In this document: one piece after another, positions 1 to 9,947 of the stretch
How the letters are laid out: every line of letters begins with the position of its first letter
How positions within the stretch are numbered: the first letter of the stretch is position 1
Source: an uncultured Streptococcus sp.
GTDB lineage: Bacteria; Bacillota; Bacilli; Lactobacillales; Streptococcaceae
Assembly: GCA_934229725.1 (NCBI GenBank)
Contig: CAKQDX010000001.1
Span: 186,001-250,000 of the forward strand
Direction of reading: 5' to 3'
Length of the DNA: 64,000 nucleotides
The notes under the pieces: generated by a model
Database searches by the model: none
Told to the model about the DNA's origin: nothing
Seen by the model: the letters and a program-made list of their open reading frames with translations, nothing else
Translations under genes and position numbers: made by a program

Positions 1-700
1 GAACAGCCAATTTTGCAAGATCCAAATAAAGCAAATCTTGATTAGCCAGCAAGGACTGTGTCAAACGCTCCACTGCGTTAATCAAATCAAGCGCCTTATT
101 ATCCTTAGCTAAGTGCAAGGCTTGATCCTCATCCTTGGCAAAGTCTGCCAAGACCTTAGCTTGACTAAGTAACAGGCCTTCCCTCTGTAACAAGTCCTCC
201 AAATAGGCCCGATTCTTAGGAAAATAAAAGAGTTGCGCTCGACTTTTAATCGTCGGTAACATACGACTATCATCAGCCGTCAAGAGAAAAATGTAAATCT
301 GACTCTGGGGTTCCTCAATAAACTTCAAAAGACTATTGGCCGCATTGACATGCATCTTATCAGCATCACGAATGATAAAAACCTGAGCCTGTCCTTCAAA
401 ACTCGATTGACTAAACTCTCTGGTCAACTGCCGAATCGTATCTGTCTTAATAAGTTGTCCTTGAGGTTCCACCAATTTAACATCTGAAAACTCTCCTTGT
501 GCAATCAAGCGACAGGGACGACAGTGACCGCAAGGTAAACCATCTTCAGGTGTCAGGCAAAAACGACTCTGTGCCAGCCAAATAGCCATATCGAAACTTC
601 CGAAATCACCCGAGAATAGATAGGCATGACTCAAACGATTTTCTCTGATAATTTGTGAAAATTCTTCGAACAGCTTGCTCTGACTTTCAGCTAACTTCAT
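1..700 (-). CDS. holB: DNA polymerase III delta' subunit, 3' end cut by window edge
   Basis: The ATG is at 700 and the frame runs open to position 1, giving the first 233 residues. The delta' subunit belongs to the clamp-loader complex that places the beta clamp on DNA at the replication fork. Visible features are an N-terminal AAA-type region whose P-loop position reads FSGDFGSF, so it lacks a proper Walker A as is normal for delta'. A zinc-binding Cys cluster follows (C-x8-C-x2-C-x2-C, near residues 48-62), then a segment like ANSLLKFIEEP that is highly conserved in clamp loaders. The start lies 8 bp after the tmk stop, with a GGAGC-type ribosome site overlapping the tmk end, so tmk and holB are co-transcribed, as in other Firmicutes. 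The C-terminal domain is outside the window. Confidence 0.93.
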   Translation of the reverse strand, partial: MKLAESQSKLFEEFSQIIRENRLSHAYLFSGDFGSFDMAIWLAQSRFCLTPEDGLPCGHCRPCRLIAQGEFSDVKLVEPQGQLIKTDTIRQLTREFSQSSFEGQAQVFIIRDADKMHVNAANSLLKFIEEPQSQIYIFLLTADDSRMLPTIKSRAQLFYFPKNRAYLEDLLQREGLLLSQAKVLADFAKDEDQALHLAKDNKALDLINAVERLTQSLLANQDLLYLDLAKLAV

Positions 701-708
701 CTTGCTCC

Positions 709-1338
709 TTACAAATAGCTCTTGATAATTTGCCAAGCATCCTCTACCACTTTTTCAAAGGGTTGCGAAGCATCAATCAACTTGATTCGTTCTGGTTCGG
801 ACATAGCCAGATCTAAATAACCTTTACGAACCCGTTGATGCATATCAAGCTTTTCCAAATCCAAACGATTAACTTCACGCTCACCATTTGCTGCAATACG
901 TTTCAAGCCAGTTTCGGAATCGACATCAAACAACAAAGTGACATCAGGCTTATGACCATCCGTCGCATAAGCATTTAACCAAGCAATATCAGTCTGATCC
1001 AAGTCACGACCAGCGCCTTGATAGGCAACCGATGAATCAATAAAACGATCCATGATAACCATATTGCCTTTTTCTAGCTCTGGAAGAACCTTCTCAACCA
1101 GATGTTGACGACGGGCAGCTATATAGAGCAAGAGCTCTGTCTTAGCATCCATAGCCGTATTATCTACATCCAGAATAACCTCACGGATTTGCTCTGCTAT
1201 GGCAACACCACCTGGCTCACGTGTCGTTATAACCTGACCAGGGTAAACTTCTTTTAAACGAGGTAAGAGTGCCTCTAAAACTGAGGTCTTCCCAGCACCA
1301 TCTGGCCCTTCGATTGAGATTAATAACCCTTTTGACAT
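709..1338 (-). CDS. tmk: Thymidylate kinase
   Basis: A cytoplasmic kinase that phosphorylates dTMP to dTDP with ATP in dTTP synthesis. The 209-residue protein has the usual family length. The P-loop GPDGAGKT is at residues 11-18, TREPGG at 39-44 (substrate-binding loop) and DRF at 97-99, followed by the SSVAYQGAGR segment typical of the thymidylate kinase active site. It is the first gene of a tmk-holB pair. The start ATG at 1338 follows an AAGGAAG-like ribosome site. Nothing unusual was seen. Confidence 0.97.
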   Translation of the reverse strand: MSKGLLISIEGPDGAGKTSVLEALLPRLKEVYPGQVITTREPGGVAIAEQIREVILDVDNTAMDAKTELLLYIAARRQHLVEKVLPELEKGNMVIMDRFIDSSVAYQGAGRDLDQTDIAWLNAYATDGHKPDVTLLFDVDSETGLKRIAANGEREVNRLDLEKLDMHQRVRKGYLDLAMSEPERIKLIDASQPFEKVVEDAWQIIKSYL

Positions 1339-1432
1339 GATACTTCCTTTATTTTTTATTACCTTCTATTTTATCAAATTTTAGCTTAAATGAACATTCC
1401 CAAAATTATTATAGAGCTTTGAAAATCACATT

Positions 1433-1462
1433 AAAAAAGAAGTCCAGAAAGACTCCTCTTAC
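1433..1462 (-). terminator. Putative terminator downstream of tRNA-Thr
   Basis: On the minus strand an imperfect hairpin built from the AGTC/GACT arms is followed by a run of six T, about 20 bp after the tRNA. It would end the tRNA transcript before tmk. Confidence 0.5.
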
Positions 1463-1484
1463 ACATCACGAATGCTTCAAACCA

Positions 1485-1557
1485 TGCCGATTGCAGGGAT
1501 CGAACCTGTGACCTACGCGTTACGAGTGCGTTGCTCTACCAACTGAGCTAAATCGGC
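1485..1557 (-). tRNA. tRNA-Thr (anticodon CGU)
   Basis: A 73-nt cloverleaf can be folded by eye. The acceptor stem GCCGATT pairs with AATCGGC, the D arm is GCTC-AGTTGGTAGA-GC, the anticodon loop CTCGTAA puts CGT at positions 34-36 (reads ACG), and the T arm carries TTCGATC. The discriminator base is A. CCA is not encoded; the following genomic bases are TGGT. The closing pair of the anticodon stem next to the loop is A-C, a mismatch. The gene stands alone between tkt and tmk on the same strand. Confidence 0.93.
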
Positions 1558-1625
1558 TAACACAGTCATTTTAGCACTCTCTCCTAAAATGTCAAGCTCC
1601 ATGTAATATCCCATCACATAGACAT

Positions 1626-1654
1626 GAAAAAGAACTCGGACTAGCCAAGTTCTT
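1626..1654 (-). terminator. Rho-independent terminator of tkt
   Basis: A 10-bp hairpin (AAGAACTTGG with CCGAGTTCTT, one G-U pair, loop CTAGT) followed by TTTTC starts 8 bp after the tkt stop codon. Confidence 0.85.
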
Positions 1655-1661
1655 TCGTTTC

Positions 1662-3647
1662 TTACAATGATTTATAAAGTTGACTTGCATTTTCAACAGT
1701 GAAACCATATTCTTTAAAGATACGGTCACCAGGTGCTGAGGCACCCCAAGTATCAATAGTAAGTGTTTTACCTGCAAGACCAACGTATTTGCCCCATCCA
1801 AAGCTTGTTCCAGCTTCAATAGCCAAACGTTTTGTCACAGCCGCTGGAAGGACTTCTTCCTTATAGGCAGCATCTTGTTCATCAAAGAGATTTTGTGATG
1901 GCATAGATACGACACGAACATGCACACCTTCAGCTTCAAGAGCAGCTTGTGTATCAAGAGCCAATTTCACCTCAGAACCAGTGGCAATAATGATACCATC
2001 AAGATCACCCTTAGCTTCAGAAATAATATAAGCCCCTTTGTTGACGCCAGTTTCAACATTTTCAGCTGTACCTTCAAGTACTGGCAAGTTTTGACGTGTC
2101 AAGACAAGCATAGTTGGACGTTTAGTCTCAGTCAAGGCACGTTTCCAAGCCGCATTAGTTTCATTGCCATCTGCAGGACGGATAACATTGAGGTTAGGCA
2201 TTGAACGCACACTTGCCAATTGTTCGATTGGTTCGTGAGTAGGACCATCTTCACCAACTGCTACTGAGTCGTGTGTCATAACATAAGTTACTGGCAAGTT
2301 TTGAAGAGCTGCCATACGTACTGCTGGAAGCAAGTAGTTTGAGAAGACGAAGAAAGTACCACCATAAACACGAGTACCACCATGAAGAGCAATACCATTC
2401 ATCGCTGCAGCCATTGCAAATTCACGCACACCAAACCAGATATTACGTCCAGCATAATTATCTGCTTGGAAATCAGACTCAGCCTTAACCATGGTATTGT
2501 TAGAAGCTGAAAGGTCTGCAGAACCTCCCCAGAATGAAGGAACTTGTTCAGAAATTTGTTGGATAGCTTGTTGGCTTGACACACGACTAGCTACAGCTGT
2601 ACCAAGTTCATGAGCGTTCAATTCAACAGTTGCTGACTCATTTGCAAAAGCAGCCTTGTATTCAGCAGCCAACTCTGGGTAGGCAACTTCATATTCAGCA
2701 AATTTAGTTTGCCAAGCATTTTCAGCAGCTTCACCACGGAACTTAATACCAGCTTCAAAACGACGAGTTACTTCGTCAGGAACAGTGAAGGCAGGTGCAT
2801 CATAGCCGTACACGCTTTTGGCATGATCAATACCTTCTTGACCAATCGGTGCACCGTGAACAGCTGACGTTCCTTGTCCTTCAGCCCCATAACCGATAAT
2901 AGTTTTTACTTCGATGATAGATGGTTTATCTGTTTCTGCTTTAGCTTCTTCAATAGCTTTGGCAATAGCTTCCAAATCATTTCCATCTTTAACAAGAATA
3001 TGTTGCCAACCATAAGCTTCAAATTTAGCTTTAACATCTTCAGTGAAAGCCATTGAAGTTGGTCCATCAAGTGAGATATCGTTTGAATCGTAAAGAAGAA
3101 CCAATTTACCAAGTTTAAGGTGACCAGCAAGACTAGCAGCTTCTTGAGAAACACCTTCCATCAAACAGCCATCGCCATGGAGAGCATAAGTATAATGGTC
3201 AACAATATCAAAACCAGGTTTGTTGAATTTAGCAGCCAAATGCGCTTCAGCCATGGCCATACCAACAGCATTAGCAATCCCTTGACCAAGAGGTCCTGAA
3301 GTCGCTTCAACACCATCAGTATGATTAACTTCAGGGTGCCCTGGAGTCTTAGAACCCCATTGACGGAAGTTTTTCAAATCGTCCATTGTTACCTTATAGC
3401 CAGAAAGGTGCAATAAACTATAAAGCAAGGCAGAACCATGACCTGCAGAAAGAACAAAACGGTCACGGTTTGTCCAGTTACGGCTAGTCTTTGGGTTAAC
3501 ATTCATTACATGGTTCCAAAGTACATAGGCCATTGGCGCTGCACCCATAGGAAGACCAGGGTGTCCTGAATTTGCGGCTTGAATAGCCTCAATTGAAAGC
3601 GAACGAATAGTGCTGACCGCCATTTGGTCAATAGCATCAAAAGTCAT
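1662..3647 (-). CDS. tkt: Transketolase
   Basis: A thiamine-diphosphate enzyme that moves two-carbon ketol units between sugar phosphates in the non-oxidative pentose phosphate pathway. The 661-residue protein has the full three-domain layout. The N-terminal part carries the cofactor-binding GDGCLMEG motif near residue 158 and a downstream NDIS segment. The middle pyrimidine-binding domain has GVREFAMAAAMNG, with the glutamate that activates the cofactor. The C-terminal domain is complete. It is probably monocistronic: there is its own promoter-like sequence upstream and a hairpin terminator just after the stop. The start ATG at 3647 follows an AAGAGGAGA ribosome site. Confidence 0.96.
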   Translation of the reverse strand: MTFDAIDQMAVSTIRSLSIEAIQAANSGHPGLPMGAAPMAYVLWNHVMNVNPKTSRNWTNRDRFVLSAGHGSALLYSLLHLSGYKVTMDDLKNFRQWGSKTPGHPEVNHTDGVEATSGPLGQGIANAVGMAMAEAHLAAKFNKPGFDIVDHYTYALHGDGCLMEGVSQEAASLAGHLKLGKLVLLYDSNDISLDGPTSMAFTEDVKAKFEAYGWQHILVKDGNDLEAIAKAIEEAKAETDKPSIIEVKTIIGYGAEGQGTSAVHGAPIGQEGIDHAKSVYGYDAPAFTVPDEVTRRFEAGIKFRGEAAENAWQTKFAEYEVAYPELAAEYKAAFANESATVELNAHELGTAVASRVSSQQAIQQISEQVPSFWGGSADLSASNNTMVKAESDFQADNYAGRNIWFGVREFAMAAAMNGIALHGGTRVYGGTFFVFSNYLLPAVRMAALQNLPVTYVMTHDSVAVGEDGPTHEPIEQLASVRSMPNLNVIRPADGNETNAAWKRALTETKRPTMLVLTRQNLPVLEGTAENVETGVNKGAYIISEAKGDLDGIIIATGSEVKLALDTQAALEAEGVHVRVVSMPSQNLFDEQDAAYKEEVLPAAVTKRLAIEAGTSFGWGKYVGLAGKTLTIDTWGASAPGDRIFKEYGFTVENASQLYKSL

Positions 3648-3724
3648 GATTTCTAATTCTCCTCTTCTTGGACAATGCGGAGCAAATAAACACTTAGGGT
3701 CTGTGCTCTAGTTATACTGCCTTT

Positions 3725-3755
3725 ATTATAGCACATTATCAGACTATTTGGGCAA
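3725..3755 (-). promoter_or_regulatory. Probable tkt promoter
   Basis: Minus-strand TATAAT (3725-3730) preceded by TG one base upstream (extended -10, TGcTATAAT). A weak -35 candidate TTGCCC lies 19 bp upstream. Confidence 0.5.
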
Positions 3756-4005
3756 TTCAATTCTATTTGAAAAGGCTTAAGTTCATTTCTGACTAGGCCT
3801 TATTTATCCGATTTACAAAGTGGCAGTTTTTGTATATGGATAGAGTGACGTTCTAGAAACACTATTAAACTGATTATAAAAAATCAAAAATCCTTTAAGT
3901 GATAAATCGGTAGATATAGTAGTTTTCAAGTAAAAAGCATAATGCTATCAATCATAACCCACCCCATACAAAACCACGTAGCAACAGCGCAGCTTTCCAT
4001 GGCAT
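3756..4005. other. Intergenic stretch without recognised features
   Basis: Between the tkt promoter and the tpiA terminator I see no open reading frame with a ribosome site, no repeat and no clear RNA structure. It is AT-rich spacer. Confidence 0.6.
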
Positions 4006-4031
4006 AAAAAAAGCCGAGGAAACCTCGACTT
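4006..4031 (-). terminator. Rho-independent terminator of tpiA
   Basis: The hairpin GTCGAGG-TTT-CCTCGGC followed by seven T on the minus strand lies about 10 bp after the tpiA stop. Confidence 0.88.
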
Positions 4032-4040
4032 TATAAAAGA

Positions 4041-4799
4041 TTATTTAACGAAGTCAAGCAATGCCAAGAAGCTATCAGCTTGAAGTGATGCACCACCTAC
4101 AAGAGCTCCGTCTACATCTGGACAAGCCATGTATTCTGCAACGTTTTCAGGTTTAACTGAACCACCGTATTGAACACGTACTTTGTCAGCAACTTCTTGA
4201 CCGAAGTCAGCAGCAACAACATCACGAACAACTTTACACATTTTTTGTGCATCGTCTTGTGAAGCTGATTTACCAGTACCGATAGCCCAGATTGGTTCGT
4301 AAGCGATAACTGTTGAAGCTACTTGTTCAGCAGTCAAACCAGCCAAAGCAGCTGAAACTTGAGCACCTACGAATTCTGCAGCTTTACCAGCTTCATAAGT
4401 TTCAAGTGTTTCACCACAACAAATGATTGGAAGCATGCCATTAGCAAAGATTGCTTTTGCTTTTTTGTTGATGTCTTCATCAGTTTCGTGGAAGTAGTCA
4501 CGACGTTCTGAGTGACCGATAACAACATAGTCAGTACCGATTTCTTTCAAAACTTGTGGGCTAGTTTCACCAGTGAAGGCACCAGCATTTTCAAAGTAAG
4601 TGTTTTGCGCAGCAACTTTAAGGTTTGACCCTTTAGCAGCAGCAAGAACAGCTGTCAAGTCAACTGCAGGAGCTGCAATACCAGCTTCAACAAGATCAGA
4701 TGAAGGAAGTTTTGATGCTACAGCTTCAACAAATGCTTTTGCTTCTTCTGGATTTTTGTTCATTTTCCAGTTACCAGCGATAAATGGTTTACGTGACAT
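4041..4799 (-). CDS. tpiA: Triose-phosphate isomerase
   Basis: A glycolytic enzyme interconverting dihydroxyacetone phosphate and glyceraldehyde 3-phosphate. The 252-residue protein is a single (beta/alpha)8 barrel of normal length. The catalytic residues are all present: K12 in GNWKMN, H96 in VIGHSERR and E168 in AYEPIWAIGTG. The phosphate-binding YGGSVKPEN and GGASL segments are also present near the C-terminus. It has its own terminator and sits between tuf and tkt, all on the minus strand. Codon use looks strongly biased, as expected for a highly expressed glycolytic gene. Confidence 0.97.
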   Translation of the reverse strand: MSRKPFIAGNWKMNKNPEEAKAFVEAVASKLPSSDLVEAGIAAPAVDLTAVLAAAKGSNLKVAAQNTYFENAGAFTGETSPQVLKEIGTDYVVIGHSERRDYFHETDEDINKKAKAIFANGMLPIICCGETLETYEAGKAAEFVGAQVSAALAGLTAEQVASTVIAYEPIWAIGTGKSASQDDAQKMCKVVRDVVAADFGQEVADKVRVQYGGSVKPENVAEYMACPDVDGALVGGASLQADSFLALLDFVK

Positions 4800-4973
4800 T
4801 TCACATACCTCTTCTTCTATTTATTTACAAGTTTATTCTATCACAAATCCCCTACTATTACTAGGATTTTAGGAAAATTCCGAAAACTATAGCCACTTCA
4901 TACCGACTAATGACCTACAAGGCTACTTCTCTTCTATCAGACTTTTATAAAAAACATCAAATAGGTAATGAAA

Positions 4974-5003
4974 AACCAAAAAGAGCCGAGTAAACTCGAC
5001 TCT
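4974..5003 (-). terminator. Rho-independent terminator of tuf
   Basis: Hairpin GAGTCGAGT-TT-ACTCGGCTC followed by TTTTTGG on the minus strand, about 45 bp after the tuf stop. Confidence 0.85.
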
Positions 5004-5049
5004 CTCAATTATTGTCTGACGAATAATTGTATTGGGAACTTAATATTAA

Positions 5050-6246
<1,197 letters not shown>

Positions 6247-6317
6247 TTAGGAAAAGCCTCCAATAAAATATATTTTATAGATAGACAGTAGGCAATACAG
6301 TCTAACTTTACTCTACT

Positions 6318-6345
6318 ATTCTATCAAAATGTCATAGAATTGCAA
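6318..6345 (-). promoter_or_regulatory. Promoter of tuf
   Basis: Minus-strand -35 TTGCAA (6340-6345), a 16-bp spacer, and -10 TAGAAT (6318-6323). The untranslated leader is about 65 nt. Confidence 0.7.
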
Positions 6346-6474
6346 GTATTTTATATGGTTTTCAGATTTTCTTTTTATTTAGAAGCCATTATGAATTTTT
6401 CATTAAGAGATGATACTCTCGCTCCATTACATTACTGACAACCTTATTTCATCTATCTTCTTTACTTACATGCA

Positions 6475-6503
6475 AAAAGAAGCCGAACTTTAACGGCTTC
6501 TTC
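6475..6503 (-). terminator. Terminator overlapping the ftsW stop codon
   Basis: Minus-strand hairpin GAAGCCG - 8-nt loop - CGGCTTC followed by TTTTT. The ftsW TAA (6490-6492) falls in the loop, so the final codons of ftsW form the 5' arm. Confidence 0.8.
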
Positions 6504-7770
6504 TTAGAGGTACTATTTTTTCGTCTTGTTTTTCTAATTCCTGTGTCTGAGTCAACTCTTCTTCAATGGCTTGAACAATATTGTCGCGTTTTTCGTTAGC
6601 AGCAATATTCAAAACAAAAGCAATCCCGACTGATGTCACTAAAAGCGAGTTACCACCTTGTGAGAGGAAAGGGAAGGTAACCCCTGTGGATGGAATCAAA
6701 CCTGAGATTCCTCCGATATTGACAAAAACTTGCATAAGCAAAAGGGATCCGACGCCAAGAGCCATCATAGAGTTAAATGGATTTCTAGCCTTAACCCCTA
6801 CAATCATAATCCGAAGAATGAGGAAGAAAAGCAGAGCAAGGATTAAACCTGCACCAATAAGGCCTAACTCTTCGATAACAATTGAAAAGACAAAGTCAGT
6901 TGTAGCTTCTGGCAGATAACCTGTTTTCTCAATTGAATTTCCGAGGCCAAGACCGAACCAGCCCCCATTACTCATAGCATAATAAGAATGAGATAACTGG
7001 AGACCTGAACCTGTTAAATCCTTAAAAGGATTGAAATAGGCTGCAAAACGCTTGGCAACATAACCAAAGATTGGTACTTTGGACATGGTTTTTACCCCAA
7101 CCAAAGCGATTAGTCCCAGAAATGCAGATGACAGACCAACAATACTAGCAAAAAGAGCTGTAAACCAACGATACCCAACCCCTGAAATTGAGAACATAAT
7201 GACCGTTGTTAATACAATAATGGCCGCATTCCCCAAGTCAGGTTGGATGGCAACCAAGCCAATCATAACCAATAAATAATACCGCCAGTCATTAAGTTGA
7301 CTACGTTTTCTAGGAATCCATCTATTCTTAGTTAAGGCCTGATAATCATAGCGTTCTATCGCAGACTGTTTCTTTGAAAATGTGTGTGCTAAAAACCAAA
7401 CTACAATAATCTTAAGGTACTCTGCTGGCTGGAACGACAAAGGACCAAGTACAATCCATCCATTAGCACCGTTAATTTCTTTGGTAAAAAACTTAGCAAC
7501 AACCAGGAGAAGAACTTCAAATAAAATAACGGTTCCTAAAACTTTATCTTTTCTGAGGAAATTCAATTTCAACCGATAGATGAAAAAGATAAAAAACAAG
7601 GACACTAGCCAAAAGACTCCTTGGTTGATGACGGATGCAAATGGGTTAGCACCAAAACTTACTAAACGAGCACTCGTCGTTGAATATACCACAATCAAAC
7701 CGACTACGGACAAGATTAAATAAGGTATTAAGATGGTATAGTCCAAAAGATGCTTCTTTTCAATTTTCAT
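6490..7770 (-). CDS. ftsW: Septal peptidoglycan polymerase FtsW (SEDS family)
   Basis: A multi-pass membrane glycosyltransferase that polymerises lipid II at the division septum together with a class B penicillin-binding protein. The 426-residue protein is strongly hydrophobic with about ten predicted helices. It carries SEDS signatures: NGANGWIVLGPLSFQPAEYLKI-type loop (residues near 99-120), QPDLGNAA, a GWFGLGLGNSIEK loop, and the C-terminal GLIPSTGVTFPFLSQGG motif. The N-terminus (KKHLLDYTILIPYLILS) matches what I recall of pneumococcal FtsW rather than RodA. The cytosolic tail is charged (QTQELEKQDEK...). It stands alone between atpC and tuf. The ppc gene that neighbours ftsW in pneumococcus is absent from this window. 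Confidence 0.92.
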   Translation of the reverse strand: MKIEKKHLLDYTILIPYLILSVVGLIVVYSTTSARLVSFGANPFASVINQGVFWLVSLFFIFFIYRLKLNFLRKDKVLGTVILFEVLLLVVAKFFTKEINGANGWIVLGPLSFQPAEYLKIIVVWFLAHTFSKKQSAIERYDYQALTKNRWIPRKRSQLNDWRYYLLVMIGLVAIQPDLGNAAIIVLTTVIMFSISGVGYRWFTALFASIVGLSSAFLGLIALVGVKTMSKVPIFGYVAKRFAAYFNPFKDLTGSGLQLSHSYYAMSNGGWFGLGLGNSIEKTGYLPEATTDFVFSIVIEELGLIGAGLILALLFFLILRIMIVGVKARNPFNSMMALGVGSLLLMQVFVNIGGISGLIPSTGVTFPFLSQGGNSLLVTSVGIAFVLNIAANEKRDNIVQAIEEELTQTQELEKQDEKIVPLRRSR

Positions 7771-8002
7771 ATCTTAAAAAACTCATACTTTCTATTACGT
7801 CACTCTATAGTTTACAAAAAACACAAAGCTAACAGCTTATATTATAACACTTTGATACCTTAAACTAAAGCAAAAGCTTAATTAACCGTTTTCAAACATT
7901 AAATTTTTTCAAATCACCTTATAATAAAGCCTTTTTGATGCAACTCTTACTAATACTACCTCTATAGTCTTCAATCAACACCGCACTCTTTTAACTCATA
8001 TA

Positions 8003-8028
8003 AAAAAACGAGAACAAAGTCTCGTTTT
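8003..8028 (-). terminator. Terminator of the ATP synthase operon
   Basis: Minus-strand hairpin with nine-base arms AAAACGAGA / TCTCGTTTT, running into TTTTTTT, starts 8 bp after the atpC stop. Confidence 0.9.
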
Positions 8029-8036
8029 CTTTACTC

Positions 8037-8453
8037 TTATTTAGTACCGACACTGATACGGTTAAGTGCTCTACGAAGAGCAACTTGAGCACGTTGAACT
8101 TCGTCAACACGATCAGATTTAGTTGCTTCTTCCAAGTCACGTTCGGCACGTTGCTTGGCACGTTCGGCACGAGAAACGTCAATGTCGCGTTCACGTTCAG
8201 CTGAATCGGCAACGATGGTAATGAGGTCATCTTTGACTTCAATAATACCACCATTTACGGCAATCCAATCAACGTGGTTTTCATCATCCACACGACGAAC
8301 CTTGAGTTCATCCACTTCAAGTGGTGCAATCAAGTTAATATGGCCTGGCAAAATACCAATTTGACCATCTTTAGTAACCGCATGGATAAAGTTGGCGTGG
8401 TGGTCGTATTTAAGACCATCTGGAGTTACCACTTGTACGGTCATTTGTGCCAT
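8037..8453 (-). CDS. atpC: F1Fo ATP synthase epsilon subunit
   Basis: The rotor subunit of F1 that links the gamma shaft to the c ring and can inhibit ATP hydrolysis. The 138-residue protein shows the N-terminal beta-sandwich (MTVQVVTPDGLKYDH..., with the conserved GxLPGHxxLIAPL segment near residues 34-46). Two C-terminal helices follow, rich in Glu and Arg. It is the last gene of the atp operon, 12 bp after atpD. Confidence 0.95.
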   Translation of the reverse strand: MAQMTVQVVTPDGLKYDHHANFIHAVTKDGQIGILPGHINLIAPLEVDELKVRRVDDENHVDWIAVNGGIIEVKDDLITIVADSAERERDIDVSRAERAKQRAERDLEEATKSDRVDEVQRAQVALRRALNRISVGTK

Positions 8454-8465
8454 ATCTTCACCTCA

Positions 8466-9872
8466 TTAGTAGCCCATTTCTTTAGCTTTGGCCACTACAT
8501 CCTCAATTGGACCTACACTACGGAAGGCATCTTCAGGAAGATTGTCATATTTACCTTCAAGAATTTCTTTAAAGCTACGAACAGTTTCAGCAACTGGTAC
8601 ATAAGAACCTGGTTGACCTGTGAACTGTTCAGCAACGTTGAAGTTTTGTGACAAGAAGAATTGGATACGACGTGCACGTCCAACCAATGTCTTTTCTTCG
8701 TCTGACAATTCATCCATACCAAGGATAGCGATAATATCTTGCAATTCACGGTAACGTTGAAGCACACGTTGAACTTCTGTCGCAACAGCATAGTGTTCTT
8801 CACCAACAATTTCAGGTGAAAGGGCACGTGAACTTGATGCCAATGGGTCAACGGCTGGGTAGATACCCATTTGTGTCAACTTACGTTCAAGGTTAGTTGT
8901 TGAATCCAAGTGAGCAAATGCTGTAGCTGGCGCTGGGTCAGTATAGTCATCGGCTGGAACATAGATGGCTTGGATTGATGTAACAGAACCTTTTTTAGTT
9001 GATGTGATACGTTCTTGCAATTGACCCATTTCAGTAGCAAGTGTAGGTTGGTAACCAACGGCTGATGGCATACGACCAAGAAGGGCAGAAACCTCAGAAC
9101 CTGCTTGAGTGAAACGGAAGATGTTATCGATGAAGAGAAGCACGTCTTGGCCTTCAACATCACGGAAGTATTCCGCAATTGTCAAACCAGTAAGGGCAAC
9201 ACGCATACGTGCTCCAGGTGGTTCATTCATTTGTCCAAAGACCATGGCTGTTTTCTCGATAACGCCAGATTCTTTCATTTCCCAGTAAAGGTCATTACCT
9301 TCACGTGTACGTTCACCAACACCTGTAAACACGGAAATACCACCGTGTTCTTGGGCGATGTTGTGAATCAACTCTTGAATAAGAACGGTTTTACCAACAC
9401 CGGCACCACCGAAAAGTCCGACTTTACCACCTTTAAGGTAAGGGGCAAGTAAGTCAATAACTTTAATCCCTGTTTCAAGGATTTCAGTAGATGTTGACAA
9501 TTCATCAAAGGTTGGTGCTTTCTTATGAATTGGTTCACGCTCTGCATCATCTGCAAAAGGTGCATCCAAGTCAATCGTATCACCAAGGACGTTAAAGACA
9601 CGTCCAAGAGTATCCTTACCAACTGGAACACTGATTGGACGACCTGTGTCCAGAACTTCTAGTCCACGAGTCAATCCATCAGTAGATTCCATGGCAATGG
9701 TACGAACCACACCTTCTCCAAGTTCAAGAGCTACTTCGAGCACGATACGTTTAGACTTTTCTTCATCAGTGTAAACGACCAATGCATTGTTAATCTCAGG
9801 AAGCTTTTCACCAGCTGCAAACGCTACGTCTACAACAGGACCAACAACCTGAGCAATTTTGCCTGAGCTCAT
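8466..9872 (-). CDS. atpD: F1Fo ATP synthase beta subunit
   Basis: The catalytic subunit of F1. The 468-residue protein has Walker A GGAGVGKT near residue 155 and the GERTREGNDLYWEM segment with the catalytic glutamate. Walker B is DVLLFIDNIFRFTQ, and ALLGRMPSAVGYQPTLATEMG lies in the nucleotide-binding region. The length and motifs are fully normal. In fermentative streptococci the enzyme mainly hydrolyses ATP to pump protons out. Confidence 0.98.
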   Translation of the reverse strand: MSSGKIAQVVGPVVDVAFAAGEKLPEINNALVVYTDEEKSKRIVLEVALELGEGVVRTIAMESTDGLTRGLEVLDTGRPISVPVGKDTLGRVFNVLGDTIDLDAPFADDAEREPIHKKAPTFDELSTSTEILETGIKVIDLLAPYLKGGKVGLFGGAGVGKTVLIQELIHNIAQEHGGISVFTGVGERTREGNDLYWEMKESGVIEKTAMVFGQMNEPPGARMRVALTGLTIAEYFRDVEGQDVLLFIDNIFRFTQAGSEVSALLGRMPSAVGYQPTLATEMGQLQERITSTKKGSVTSIQAIYVPADDYTDPAPATAFAHLDSTTNLERKLTQMGIYPAVDPLASSSRALSPEIVGEEHYAVATEVQRVLQRYRELQDIIAILGMDELSDEEKTLVGRARRIQFFLSQNFNVAEQFTGQPGSYVPVAETVRSFKEILEGKYDNLPEDAFRSVGPIEDVVAKAKEMGY

Positions 9873-9947
9873 TGTTTTCTCCTTATGATAGTTTTCTGGA
9901 TGACAATCATCCCTTTTTCTTGTATGTCAAATAAGACAAATCTTTAG

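Noticed and set aside
8274..8651. 125-codon plus-strand frame across atpC/atpD
   Set aside because: It is antisense to two conserved genes, with no ribosome site and a composition typical of a shadow frame.
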